NCBI RefSeq assembly: GCF_003048535.1
Contig: NZ_PIRQ01000001.1
Coordinates: 62,001 to 126,000, forward strand
Reading direction: 5' to 3'
Length of the DNA: 64,000 nucleotides
DNA from: Campylobacter concisus
Lineage (GTDB): Bacteria; Campylobacterota; Campylobacteria; Campylobacterales; Campylobacteraceae
Shown here piece after piece: positions 1 through 9,046 of the stretch. Made by a program: the position numbers and the translations under genes. Position 1 is the first letter of the stretch. Each line of letters starts with the position of its first letter. Under the pieces are notes generated by a model, which was given only the letters and a program-made list of their open reading frames with translations, was not told the origin of the DNA and ran no database searches.

Positions 1-1205
1 GCAAGGTCAAGCTCCTTGTCGCTGCCCTTTTGATAAGCACCGATACGAAGCAAGACTTCGTTTTCTTTTAAAAGCGAGTAAAGGCGCTTAAATTTCATCG
101 CATTTAGCTTATGCTCTTTACTGATCACATCTCCCATGACACGCGAGGCTGAGTTTTGGATATTGATAGGTGGATAAATTCCAAAATCCGTTAGCTCCCG
201 GCTTAGCACGATGTGTCCGTCTAGGATAGAGCGGCTTTGGTCAGCTATCGGATCGCTCATATCATCGCCTTCAACTAGCACTGTGAAAAATGCCGTGATA
301 CTGCCCTTACCCTCCTCTTTGCCGGCGCGCTCCATTAGCTGTGGTAAGAGCGTGAGTGAGCTTGGTGGATAGCCTTTTGACGTAGGTGGCTCGCCAAGCG
401 CAAGGCCGATCTCGCGCTGTGCCATCGCAAAACGTGTTACGCTATCCATGATAAAAAGCACGTCATTTCCTTGTTGTTTGAAGTACTCAGCCACGCTCAT
501 CGCACAAAATGCGCCGTATTTTCGCATGAGAGAGCTATCATCACTGGTCGCTACGATGATGACTGTGCCCTCCAGGTCGCCGCCCAGATTTTTTTCGATA
601 AATTCAGGTACCTCACGGCCGCGCTCGCCTATTAGCGCGACTACTTTTATGGGAGCTAGCGTGTTTTTTACGATCATGCCCATGAGGGTTGATTTGCCCA
701 CGCCTGAACCTGCAAAAATTCCCAGCTTTTGCCCCTTACCACAAGTAAGTAGCCCATCTATCGTCTTTATACCAACACTAAAAGGCTCATTTATAAGCCC
801 TCTCTTCATCGCATCTATCGGCGCTCTCATAATCGGCATGTACTCGGTCGTCTCAATCGCTCCTTTGCCGTCAATTGGCTTCATAAATGGATCGACCACG
901 CGACCTAGTAAATTTGGCCCCACAGGTATATTCATACCTTGATCGCTCTCATAGACGAAGTCGCCTATCCTAAAGCCCTCAACAAAGCCAAATGGGCTGA
1001 TATAAGCGCCATCTGTCTTTATTTGCGTAACCATGCCGAGACCATTTTTGCTCTTATCTTTTGCAACTATCCGTACGATGTCACCGATGCTTGGACGAAG
1101 TCCAGTGATCTCGATAGTTGTGGCTGTGATTTTAGTTATGATGCCAAAGGTGTTTGAGAGTTTCACACCCTCTTTAAGCTTTAAATTTATATGCTCTAAG
1201 CTCAA
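1..1205 (-). CDS. fliI: Flagellar export ATPase FliI (partial, C-terminus beyond window)
   Basis: FliI is the F1-beta-like hexameric ATPase that energises the flagellar type III export apparatus at the inner face of the membrane. Translating the minus strand from 1205 gives about 401 residues. They include the P-loop GSGVGKST at residues 166-173, the following GERGREV motif, a Walker B strand ending in FIMDS, and the family stretch [13 protein letters not shown]. The chosen start is a TTG at 1205-1203, which overlaps the folE stop by 4 bases (TTGA) and gives a typical FliI N-terminus (MSLEHI). The last 30 or so residues lie beyond base 1. Co-translation with folE is likely, and the fliI-folE pairing is known from Campylobacter. 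Confidence 0.93.
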   Translation of the reverse strand, partial: MSLEHINLKLKEGVKLSNTFGIITKITATTIEITGLRPSIGDIVRIVAKDKSKNGLGMVTQIKTDGAYISPFGFVEGFRIGDFVYESDQGMNIPVGPNLLGRVVDPFMKPIDGKGAIETTEYMPIMRAPIDAMKRGLINEPFSVGIKTIDGLLTCGKGQKLGIFAGSGVGKSTLMGMIVKNTLAPIKVVALIGERGREVPEFIEKNLGGDLEGTVIIVATSDDSSLMRKYGAFCAMSVAEYFKQQGNDVLFIMDSVTRFAMAQREIGLALGEPPTSKGYPPSSLTLLPQLMERAGKEEGKGSITAFFTVLVEGDDMSDPIADQSRSILDGHIVLSRELTDFGIYPPINIQNSASRVMGDVISKEHKLNAMKFKRLYSLLKENEVLLRIGAYQKGSDKELDL

Positions 1206-1774
1206 AAATGCGTTTCCCTAGGAGAGTTTATAAGCGAGAAAAATTCTCGTCTTGTGTCTGCGTTTTTGATAAAGCAGCCTCTAAGTGCTGAGGTCGTGGT
1301 GGTTGAGTTTATCTTTTGCACACCTCTCATCTCAACGCACATATGCCTAGCCTCAACGACGACTCCAACGCCTTTTGGAGCGATCACGTCCTCAAGCGCT
1401 TTTGCGATCTGCTCGGTCATCTGCTCTTGAATTTGCAAGCGTCTGGCGTAGATATTTACCATGCGTGGAATTTTACTAAGGCCAACGACCTTGCCATTTG
1501 GGATGTAAGCCACATGCACTCGGCCGATAATAGGCAACAAATGGTGCTCGCAAAGACTGTAAAACTCGATGTTTCGCATTAAAACCATCTCATTATTTGA
1601 GCTAGTAAATAGCGCATCACCAAGCACTTCTTTTGGATCTTCATCATATCCGCTAGTTAGAAATTTAAATGCTTTAAAGACACGCTCAGGCGTCTTTATA
1701 AGGCCTTCTCTATTTGGATCTTCGCCTATAATCGTTAGCATGTTTTTAACCGAATTTTCAAAACTCTCTTGCAT
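1202..1774 (-). CDS. folE: GTP cyclohydrolase I FolE
   Basis: This enzyme converts GTP to 7,8-dihydroneopterin triphosphate, the first step of folate (and pterin/queuosine precursor) synthesis. The 190-residue length is normal for the family. The zinc-site motif CEHH is at residues 75-78, and HMCVEMRGV at 144-152 supplies the second cysteine. The strand [18 protein letters not shown] and the motif [10 protein letters not shown] are also diagnostic. The gene is first in a minus-strand pair with fliI, whose TTG start overlaps its stop. It is divergent from tig across 137 bp. Confidence 0.96.
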   Translation of the reverse strand: MQESFENSVKNMLTIIGEDPNREGLIKTPERVFKAFKFLTSGYDEDPKEVLGDALFTSSNNEMVLMRNIEFYSLCEHHLLPIIGRVHVAYIPNGKVVGLSKIPRMVNIYARRLQIQEQMTEQIAKALEDVIAPKGVGVVVEARHMCVEMRGVQKINSTTTTSALRGCFIKNADTRREFFSLINSPRETHF

Positions 1775-1871
1775 AAATTTTCTCCATAATTTTATTGCCA
1801 GATTCTACGTTAAAACGCCTTTTATATCTATAAAAATTTACAAATTTACAATGAAATAAGGAAAATTCTGC

Positions 1872-1908
1872 TATATTTTGGGCTAAAAATTTGTATTCAT
1901 AAAGGAAA
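1872..1908 (+). promoter_or_regulatory. Putative promoter and RBS of the tig-clpP-def operon
   Basis: TATATT at 1872-1877 is a plausible -10 element and AAGGAAA at 1902-1908 is a good Shine-Dalgarno ahead of the tig ATG at 1912. No convincing -35 is visible, which is usual for sigma-70 promoters in Campylobacter. Assignment is by eye only. Confidence 0.4.
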
Positions 1909-1911
1909 TAG

Positions 1912-3243
1912 ATGGAAATCAAAACAAAAGCTCTAGATAGCGTAAATACCCTAGCTAGCACAACTATAAGTGCAGATGCTATAAAATCTAGCGTAGAAAA
2001 ACTAGCAAAAAAAGCAGCAAAAACTATGAAAGTAGATGGCTTTAGACAAGGCCATGTGCCAGTTGCTATTGTGCTAAAACGCTACGAGAAAGAGCTAACG
2101 AACGATGCTGAACAAGATGTCTTAAGAGATGTTGTTGATGAGGCTATAAAACAAGCAGGCAAGAAAAACGATGACCTTATCGGCGAGCCTATCGTTTCAA
2201 AATTTGACAGAAAAGATGGCAAGATCGACGTTGAGCTAACAGTTTCATTTAAACCAAGTGTCGATGTGAGCGGCTATGAGAGTTTAATACCTGAGTTTTC
2301 AAACCCACGTGTTTTGAAAAAAGATATCGATGAGAAAAAAACCGAACTTTTAAAAATGATAGCTCCACTTGAAAAAATTGATGGCAAAAGAGGCCTAAAA
2401 GTTGGCGACTTTGCTAAATTTGACTTTGAAGGCTTTGTTGATGGCGTTGCATTTGATGGTGGCAAGGCCGAAAACTATGTGCTTGAGATCGGTTCAAATC
2501 AATTTATCCCAGGCTTTGAAGATGGTATGGTAGGCATAAAAGCTGGTGGTGAAAAAGATATCGAGGTTAAATTCCCAGAAAACTATGGCGCTGCACATTT
2601 AGCTGGTAAAGACGCTATTTTTAAAGTCAAACTTCATGAAATTCAAGAGAGAAAAATTCCTGAAAAACTAGATGAAGAGATGCTAAAAACTTTACTTCCA
2701 AATGAAGAAAAACCAACTGAAGAGCTACTTGATGAGCGCATAAAAGAGCAAATTCGCCAAGAGAAAATTTATAAACTCATAAACGAAGAGCTAAAACCAA
2801 AATTTGCTGAGGCTGCGGTTGAGAAATTTAAATTTGATGTACCAAAAAATATTGTCGAGCAAGAGATCGATATGCAGTTTAGAAACGCATGGAGCTCATT
2901 TACTCCAGACGATATGAAAAAATTTAGAGATGACAAAGATGCTCTTTCTAAAAAACGTGACGAGTTTAGAAAAGACGCTGAAAATAGCGTTCGTTTAACT
3001 TTCATTATCGATGAGCTAGCTCGCGTAAGAGGCGTGAAAGTAAGCGATCAAGAGGTTGTTCAAGCGATCTATTTTGAGGCGTATAGAAGCGGTCAAGATC
3101 CAAAAGCACACCTTGAGATGTACCGCAATCAAGGCATGCTTCCAGCTATAAAGATGTCAATGATCGAAGAGAAGCTATTTGGTGAGCTCTTTAACAAAGA
3201 AAAAGACGAGAAAAAAGCAAGTAAAAAAGAGAAGGCCGAGTAA
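1912..3243 (+). CDS. tig: Trigger factor (ribosome-associated prolyl isomerase/chaperone)
   Basis: Trigger factor binds at the ribosomal exit tunnel and folds nascent chains. The 443-residue length is typical. The N-terminal ribosome-binding domain contains the signature GFRQGHVP near residue 43 (family GFRxGKxP). The FKBP-type PPIase domain follows at about 155-240 with [15 protein letters not shown], and a long helical C-terminal chaperone domain ends in a lysine/glutamate-rich tail. The stop overlaps the clpP start (TAATG), so the two are translationally coupled. The tig-clpP-def order is the one known in Campylobacter. Confidence 0.96.
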   Translation: MEIKTKALDSVNTLASTTISADAIKSSVEKLAKKAAKTMKVDGFRQGHVPVAIVLKRYEKELTNDAEQDVLRDVVDEAIKQAGKKNDDLIGEPIVSKFDRKDGKIDVELTVSFKPSVDVSGYESLIPEFSNPRVLKKDIDEKKTELLKMIAPLEKIDGKRGLKVGDFAKFDFEGFVDGVAFDGGKAENYVLEIGSNQFIPGFEDGMVGIKAGGEKDIEVKFPENYGAAHLAGKDAIFKVKLHEIQERKIPEKLDEEMLKTLLPNEEKPTEELLDERIKEQIRQEKIYKLINEELKPKFAEAAVEKFKFDVPKNIVEQEIDMQFRNAWSSFTPDDMKKFRDDKDALSKKRDEFRKDAENSVRLTFIIDELARVRGVKVSDQEVVQAIYFEAYRSGQDPKAHLEMYRNQGMLPAIKMSMIEEKLFGELFNKEKDEKKASKKEKAE

Positions 3244-3833
3244 TGAGCTATTACGTTCCTGTCGTAGTTGAAAGAACTAGTAGAGGTGAGCGAAGCTATG
3301 ATATATATTCCCGTCTTTTAAAAGACAGGATCGTTATGCTAAGTGGTGAGATAGAGGACGGCATGGCCGCTTCTATTGTCGCCCAGCTTCTATTTTTAGA
3401 GGCTGAAGATCCAGATAAAGATATCTATCTATATATAAACTCACCAGGTGGCGTTATAACAAGTGGCTTTAGCATCTATGATACGATGAACTACATAAAA
3501 CCAGATGTTTGTACGATCTGCATCGGCCAAGCTGCTAGCATGGGTGCATTTTTGCTAAGCTGTGGCGCACCAGGTAAAAGATATGCGTTGCCAAATTCTC
3601 GCATCATGATACATCAACCACTTGGCGGCGCTAGAGGACAAGCGACTGATATCGAGATACAAGCTCGTGAAATTTTACGTATGAAAGAGATTTTAAACGG
3701 AATTTTGGCCAAAAATACAGGTCAAAAGCTAAGTAAGATCGTAAAAGATACTGAACGTGACTTTTTTATGAGTTCGGCCGAAGCCAAAGAGTACGGACTT
3801 GTTGATAAAATTTTGGAGAAAAGTTTTAAATAA
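3243..3833 (+). CDS. clpP: ATP-dependent Clp protease proteolytic subunit ClpP
   Basis: ClpP forms the 14-mer serine protease chamber fed by ClpX or ClpA. The 196 residues contain the catalytic serine in GQAASMGAF, the catalytic histidine in RIMIHQP, and the aspartate near the C-terminus in KDTERDFFM. The oligomerisation motif YLYINSPGG is intact. There is a one-base overlap with tig and an 8-base gap to the GGDEF gene downstream, so all are probably on one transcript. Confidence 0.97.
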   Translation: MSYYVPVVVERTSRGERSYDIYSRLLKDRIVMLSGEIEDGMAASIVAQLLFLEAEDPDKDIYLYINSPGGVITSGFSIYDTMNYIKPDVCTICIGQAASMGAFLLSCGAPGKRYALPNSRIMIHQPLGGARGQATDIEIQAREILRMKEILNGILAKNTGQKLSKIVKDTERDFFMSSAEAKEYGLVDKILEKSFK

Positions 3834-3841
3834 GGCCCAAA

Positions 3842-4864
3842 GTGATAAAGATAGATAATGCACCAGACCCTAAGAAAAAAGCGGTTGAGGTAAAACATAT
3901 TCTAGAAAAAGAAAAGGTAGATATCTACAAATTTTCAGAAAATGTTTTGCATGAATTAAGCGACGATAATGTTCCATCTACGCCAAATAATTATTCTATT
4001 TATTTTGAGAAAATGCTTGATGGGCAGCCTGATGAATTTAGAAAAGAGATCGGTGATATGATAGTCATAAATTCCGAGATTTCAGTACCATCAGGCAGTA
4101 ATATCTCTATTGAAAAAGAGATAAAGCAAGGATTTATCCAAATAAAAAGTATGCTTCAAGCCGTGGTGCTAATCTATAAAAATTTAGGCATCATGAGAGG
4201 CCTAGTGCAAAAGCGCATGGATGCACTCAAAAATAATACAAATATCCTAGCTCTTCAAAATGTTTTAAGCGCATTTAACCATGACTTAATAAAATTAAAC
4301 AGCCTTATGGATAAGCATCTTGATGTCATTAAAGTAAGCTATGACGAAGTAGCCAAGATGCTTAAGTCTATTGAAGAGCAGTCGATTTATGATACGACAT
4401 ATGACGTCTATAATAAAAAATTTCTAGTAGCCACAGTGCAAAGTGAAGTAGAAGCTGTTAAAAGATATGGCTATAACGCATCATTTTTACTTGTAAGAGC
4501 AAAAGATAGATTTACAAATCGTGTTAAAAATTTAAAAGAGCGAAACAATATGTATAAAGCTATATCACAGCTTCTTTTAAGAACTTCTAGAAGAAGCGAT
4601 ATAGTAGCTCATTATGGTGATGGCTGTTTTGCTATGGTTATGAAATATACTGATGAAAATGGTACAAAACAAGCCGGTAGCAGAATTTTAAATATGCTTT
4701 CATCTATACCTTGGAAGATAGATGGTGAAGAGTGCAAGCTTGATATCCAAGTGGTTTCAAGCATGATAACAAAAACAAGAAGTGCTGAAGAACTAATCTC
4801 TTACTCGTTAGATCAACTAATACTAACACAAGATGATGAGCAGCCTATATTTTTGGGTGAATAA
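3842..4864 (+). CDS. GGDEF-family protein with degenerate active site
   Basis: The 340-residue protein starts at GTG, 8 bases after clpP. Residues 1-180 are mostly helical and unlike any domain I recognise. Residues 183-335 follow a GGDEF fold: YDTTYDVYNKKF replaces the usual D-x-LTGLxNR segment, and YGDGCF (258-263) sits where GG(D/E)EF should be. The Mg- and GTP-binding acidic residues are therefore not conserved. Catalysis of c-di-GMP synthesis is unlikely, and a sensing or scaffolding role is possible (inference). There is no transmembrane segment. Its place between clpP and def on one transcript is unexplained. Confidence 0.75.
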   Translation: MIKIDNAPDPKKKAVEVKHILEKEKVDIYKFSENVLHELSDDNVPSTPNNYSIYFEKMLDGQPDEFRKEIGDMIVINSEISVPSGSNISIEKEIKQGFIQIKSMLQAVVLIYKNLGIMRGLVQKRMDALKNNTNILALQNVLSAFNHDLIKLNSLMDKHLDVIKVSYDEVAKMLKSIEEQSIYDTTYDVYNKKFLVATVQSEVEAVKRYGYNASFLLVRAKDRFTNRVKNLKERNNMYKAISQLLLRTSRRSDIVAHYGDGCFAMVMKYTDENGTKQAGSRILNMLSSIPWKIDGEECKLDIQVVSSMITKTRSAEELISYSLDQLILTQDDEQPIFLGE

Positions 4865-4872
4865 GTAGGAGT

Positions 4873-5397
4873 TTGGGCTTGATCTTAGAGGTTTTATCTT
4901 ATCCAAATAAAAAGCTTTATGAAGTCTCAAAAGATGTTAAAAATTTTGATGAGGAACTTCACAAACTACTTGATGATATGTATGATACGATGATTGCAAA
5001 AGAGGGCATAGGCCTTGCTGCTATTCAGATAGGTGTCGCAAAAAGAATTTTTATTATAAATCTAGCCAATGACGAGGGTGTGCAGGATAAAGAAAATTTA
5101 ATCGAAATCATAAATCCAAAATTTGAACTACGTGAGGGTGAGTGTGTCTATCAAGAGGGCTGCCTTAGTGTACCCGGATATTATGAAGATGTAAAAAGAA
5201 ATGAGGTTGTGGCTATCAAATATCAAGATCGTTTTGGCAAAGAGCAAAGCTTAAAGGCTGATGGGCTTTTAGCTATTGCTATCCAGCATGAAAATGATCA
5301 TTTAGATGGACATCTTTTTATAGAAAAAATCGGCTTTAATAAACGTAAAAAATTTGACAAGGAATACAAAAAGCAAAAAAAAGAAAAAGCTTCATGA
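4873..5397 (+). CDS. def: Peptide deformylase
   Basis: Removes the formyl group from N-terminal formyl-methionine of new proteins. All three family motifs are present in 174 residues: GIGLAAIQIG (45-54), EGCLSVP (95-101, metal-ligand Cys97) and QHENDHLDG (138-146, ligands His139 and His143, catalytic Glu140). I use the TTG start at 4873 because it follows the purine-rich AGTAGGAG. A second TTG two codons on is an alternative. The stop overlaps the comM start by 4 bases (ATGA). Confidence 0.96.
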   Translation: MGLILEVLSYPNKKLYEVSKDVKNFDEELHKLLDDMYDTMIAKEGIGLAAIQIGVAKRIFIINLANDEGVQDKENLIEIINPKFELREGECVYQEGCLSVPGYYEDVKRNEVVAIKYQDRFGKEQSLKADGLLAIAIQHENDHLDGHLFIEKIGFNKRKKFDKEYKKQKKEKAS

Positions 5398-6266
5398 AGT
5401 CTTTAAGATGTGCTACTTACGGCGATGGGCTAAAGATAATTGATGTTGAGTCTATCTTCTCTCGCGGGCTTCCTGGTTTTAGCATCGTTGGGCTTGCAAG
5501 CACAAGCATAAAAGAGAGCACAGAACGCGTAAAAGCAGCACTTCTAGCACTTGATTTTTCCTTCCCTGCACAAAAGATAACCATAAATTTATCCCCTTCA
5601 GATCTGCCAAAAAGTGGCTCACATTTTGACCTGGCTATCGCTCTTCTTATAGCTCTTCAAAAGGCAAAAAACTTAGAGAAAATTTTTGTCTTTGGTGAGC
5701 TTGGGCTTGATGGAAGCGTAAAAAGTACGGCGAATTTATTCTCGATCCTTCTTTTTTTAAGCACACAGGTAAAAAACGTAAAAGTCTTAGTACCAAAAGA
5801 GATAGCACAAAAAGCTTCAATGATCCCAAATTTAGAGATTTGTGCGGTTAGTACTCTAGAGGAAGCGATTAGATTTTTTAATGACGCAGAATTTGCAAAA
5901 AGTATACGTTTTAACGCTACTCATGAACTATTTTCAAATGTGATAGAAATTTCTGGTAAAAGATACGTTCCAAATTTAAACTTCGAGCTTGATTTTAAGG
6001 ATGTTTTGGGTCAGGATCGCGCAAAAAGAGCCTGCGTTATTGCAGCCGTTGGTATGCACAATATTTTATTTGAAGGCAGCCCAGGTAGCGGCAAAAGCAT
6101 GTGTGCAAAACGCCTAGTTTACATCATGGCGCCACAAAGCTTAGAAGAGGTGCTAAAGTCTGCCGCTTACCGCTCTTTAAATCTTCAAGATAGTGAATTT
6201 ACAAGCACTAGAGCTTTTCGCTCACCACATCATACCTCGACAAAAAGTTCAATATTTGGTGGTGGC
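5394..6266 (+). pseudogene. comM: comM/yifB-type Mg-chelatase-like AAA+ gene, 5' fragment (interrupted)
   Basis: This is the first 291 codons of a ComM/YifB homologue. In naturally transformable bacteria ComM is a hexameric helicase that promotes branch migration during integration of incoming DNA. The N-terminal Lon-protease-like domain is complete (residues 1-170), and the chelatase AAA+ domain begins around 195, with P-loop GSPGSGKSM at 228-236. Coding sequence stops after IFGGG, where the transposon begins; the frame then runs a few codons into the element (CEIQ, stop at 6279-6281). The segment that should follow, holding Walker B (family pattern LFFDELPHF), is absent from both fragments. 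The product must lack ATPase function. Confidence 0.93.
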
Positions 6267-6310
6267 TGTGAAATTCAATAAAAGTTGCGAATAGTTCAAT
6301 AAAAGTTGCG
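6267..6310. repeat. Transposon left end with two TnsB-type binding repeats
   Basis: The terminus TGTGAA is followed by two direct copies of the 17-bp motif (A/G)TTCAATAAAAGTTGCG, at 6273-6289 and 6294-6310, with a 4-bp spacer. Both point the same way. I see no third copy before the first cargo gene. Close packing of sites resembles the Tn7 right end in layout, although the tns genes lie at the other end here. Confidence 0.88.
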
Positions 6311-6366
6311 AACATATGTTGTTTTTATAATTTATTAAAATATTTTATTTTAAAAAGGATTATTTC

Positions 6367-8862
6367 ATGGTTGACTACAATACAAAAGCAAAGAAATTAG
6401 GTCATGATACCAAGAAGGAGCGACTGCAGAGATTTTTAGGTAAAGAAAATGAATTTCACCATATTCTAAAGAAATTATTAGAAAAAATGCATCAAGAAAA
6501 AAATCCATATATAGAGATTTTACAAGGATCGAATGAGAATGGTAAAGACCTTGTTATGGAGTATGATGGATCTACTGGTAATAAAAAGTATACAGCCTTT
6601 GTTGTAAAGGCTTTAGAAAAACTAGATGGTAAAGCATCTGGAAAAACAACAGAAGTAGTAACACAAGTCAAGCAGGCTTTTAATTTACCAGCGAAACTGA
6701 ATGATAAAAATGAAATGGTAACCATCTCCGATGTATGTATTGTTAATCTCGGAACAATTACACAGAATGCTCAAGAAAAAATCCTATATGAAATAAAAGA
6801 GGCTCCCTATAAAAATAATACCGAATTTATGGATATTACAAGGTTAATAAATTTATTTGAACAATATTATCCAGAATTCTTTTTTAATGGGAGTATGGAA
6901 TCATTTTTGTTGGATCGCATAGAAAAAATAGAAGAATTCCTGGGAGACAATAATGACGATGAGTATTTTATTCAGCCAAATATTAAAAAAATTACGAGAA
7001 GCAGACAAGAGCTAATAATAAGCGATAATGATAAAAATACCCTCAATAGGATAGGCGAACAAATTTTTGGCAAGAAAGAAACTCTTGATTCTTTTTTAAA
7101 AATATTAATGTCAAAAACTAAAAAGAAATTTTTACTAACCGGCGATGCAGGCTCTGGAAAGTCCATTTTAGTATTTAAAATGGTACTCATTTCTATAAAT
7201 TATTTATTAAAAGAAAACCAGAACCACATCCTTTTGGAAGAAAAGAAGGATTTTGCATTACCTGTATGTTTTAGGGCTATTGATTTTATCAACAGTTGTT
7301 CACTGCATAATTTTTCCAATATTATAGAATCTTTTTATGGTAATATGATTGCCATAAAGCCAAATTTAATTATTATAGATGGAATAGATGAAGTAGGAAA
7401 TGAAATAAGAGATAAGATAAAGGGTAATATAGAAAGTTATTTAAGCAAGAGTAACAATAATGCAAATATACTTTTTACATCTAGAATTAACTATGGAATA
7501 ATAGAATCTTTTTTCGAATATGAGAATTATGAGCTTTTGCCATACGGTGTAAATCAGGCGATATCTCTCATTAAAAAAATAATTAAAGCAAACAATATAT
7601 CAATCAATATTGTAGAAAAAAGCATAAACGAACTAGAGGGACAAATACCATTCTATCCTTTGGCGTTAAAGCTTTTAATGGATGTTGTAAAAGAAAAACA
7701 TGAGATTCCAGCATCCATTACGGAGTTATACAACAGATATGTCAGTCTAATTTTTGGTGAATATAAAACGACAGATGTTGATATTGATAAACTTTTTGAG
7801 CCAAAAATAAAAAAAGACTTTCTAGCTAATTTCGCATATCAATATTTTTTCAAACAAGATAAGACTATCGTTAGCAAAAATGATTTTAGCGAATGCGTCA
7901 ATTCCTTTTGTAATAAATATAATTTTATAACGGATAAGCGCAGTTTTATTGATACTATTACTAGAACGTCTCTTATTAAAATAGACGAAAATGGCAATAT
8001 GTCCTTTTCGCATAAATCATTTCTAGATTATTTTATTGCATTATATTTTAGGGACAATAAAGAAGAGTTAGATGATATTGATCAGTTTGACATATTGTTT
8101 GATTTGTATACTTCTGATGGCCTATGGGAGGATGTTGCTTATTTTTATTTTGGGTTAAAAACAAAGCTTAATCAAAAAGATTTGGAAAAATTAAGTAGTA
8201 GGATAGAGTCCTTGGAAGACAGATTTGAAAAAAATATCAATATAATGTTTTTAGGTAAGCTTCTACAATATGGTTGGATGACCGAAAATACTATAAAAAA
8301 TAAGGTTATAGAAAAGGCAATAAACAATTCTTTAAATTTAAAAGATGACCTTAACTCTATATTCCAGAAGATTCTAAAAATAACAAATCCACCAAAAATA
8401 CTTAGTAGCATAGCAATGCTCCATTTAACCGGAATGTATTATTCTAGTATGTTCATTGTTGACGAAGTAAAAAATATAATTTCTGAGGTTGCAAATGCTC
8501 CAATATCTGATAGTAGTATAGATTTACAGCCAGATGAAAATAAGCTCTACTTTTGCACCATCTACATACTATCAAATATAGATTTATTAGGAAAAGAATA
8601 TGTGGGCGATATTTTGCTTAAGTTTTTGCCGCAAATAAATAGGATGTCAAATATTGAAAATAATCTGTTGTTGACTGTAATAATAGATATATTCAAAAAT
8701 AAAAATAAATTAGACAACAAAGAAGATCTTAACTTATGTATAAAAAAAATAGTTAATAGGCAAAAGAGAAAATACCCCGAATTGATAAAAAGCATATTTT
8801 CCACAAAAAAGAAGAAGGACTTTAAAAAACTACCATGCTACAAACATAAAAAGGCAAATTAA
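6367..8862 (+). CDS. NACHT-domain NTPase with restriction-endonuclease-like N-terminus; probable anti-phage defence protein
   Basis: 831 residues. Residues 25-145 resemble the nuclease-like domain fused to many bacterial NACHT proteins: GKD at 59-61, a beta strand ending at Lys81 (VVKA), and a conserved-looking helix with TQVKQAF. The usual acidic or Gln residue two before the lysine is Val79, so nuclease activity is doubtful. The NACHT core follows: P-loop GDAGSGKS (259-266), Walker B LIIIDGIDE (334-342), sensor LFTSR (369-373), and the winged-helix signature FSHKSFLDYF (547-556). The C-terminal 270 residues are helical and should be the sensor. STAND/NACHT proteins of this form are known phage-defence genes; the role here is inferred. 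RBS AAGGA precedes the ATG. It is the first cargo gene inside the left end. Confidence 0.82.
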   Translation: MVDYNTKAKKLGHDTKKERLQRFLGKENEFHHILKKLLEKMHQEKNPYIEILQGSNENGKDLVMEYDGSTGNKKYTAFVVKALEKLDGKASGKTTEVVTQVKQAFNLPAKLNDKNEMVTISDVCIVNLGTITQNAQEKILYEIKEAPYKNNTEFMDITRLINLFEQYYPEFFFNGSMESFLLDRIEKIEEFLGDNNDDEYFIQPNIKKITRSRQELIISDNDKNTLNRIGEQIFGKKETLDSFLKILMSKTKKKFLLTGDAGSGKSILVFKMVLISINYLLKENQNHILLEEKKDFALPVCFRAIDFINSCSLHNFSNIIESFYGNMIAIKPNLIIIDGIDEVGNEIRDKIKGNIESYLSKSNNNANILFTSRINYGIIESFFEYENYELLPYGVNQAISLIKKIIKANNISINIVEKSINELEGQIPFYPLALKLLMDVVKEKHEIPASITELYNRYVSLIFGEYKTTDVDIDKLFEPKIKKDFLANFAYQYFFKQDKTIVSKNDFSECVNSFCNKYNFITDKRSFIDTITRTSLIKIDENGNMSFSHKSFLDYFIALYFRDNKEELDDIDQFDILFDLYTSDGLWEDVAYFYFGLKTKLNQKDLEKLSSRIESLEDRFEKNINIMFLGKLLQYGWMTENTIKNKVIEKAINNSLNLKDDLNSIFQKILKITNPPKILSSIAMLHLTGMYYSSMFIVDEVKNIISEVANAPISDSSIDLQPDENKLYFCTIYILSNIDLLGKEYVGDILLKFLPQINRMSNIENNLLLTVIIDIFKNKNKLDNKEDLNLCIKKIVNRQKRKYPELIKSIFSTKKKKDFKKLPCYKHKKAN

Positions 8863-8958
8863 TATGTTTGTATGCCATAGGTAAAAAGTTAAAATGTTAG
8901 CAGGAAAATTAAAAAATCGAAGAGAATAGGTATACTGTACAATTTTTTTATTGCGTGG

Positions 8959-9023
8959 TATATAAAGATGATCTTTTATATATAAATTTTTAAGCTTAGA
9001 ATAGAATAAAAATAGATTCTAAG
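8959..9023. promoter_or_regulatory. Two inverted repeats upstream of the TnsE-like gene
   Basis: A near-perfect palindrome at 8959-8982 (arms TATATAAAGAT and ATCTTTTATATA) is followed by an 8-bp inverted repeat, CTTAGAAT at 8995-9002 and ATTCTAAG at 9016-9023, that ends 23 bases before the gene start. They could be operator sites or a leader hairpin controlling the gene. This is inferred from symmetry only. Confidence 0.35.
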
Positions 9024-9046
9024 AAGTACTCAGAGGGCTTTGGACA

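Noticed and set aside
448..1221. Several plus-strand open frames across the fliI region
   Set aside because: They are antisense to fliI, whose motifs (GSGVGKST and others) are unmistakable on the minus strand.
6306..6331. Promoter for the NACHT gene using TTGCGA in the second left-end repeat and TATAAT
   Set aside because: The spacer is only 14 bases, too short for a usual sigma-70 promoter, so I did not list it.
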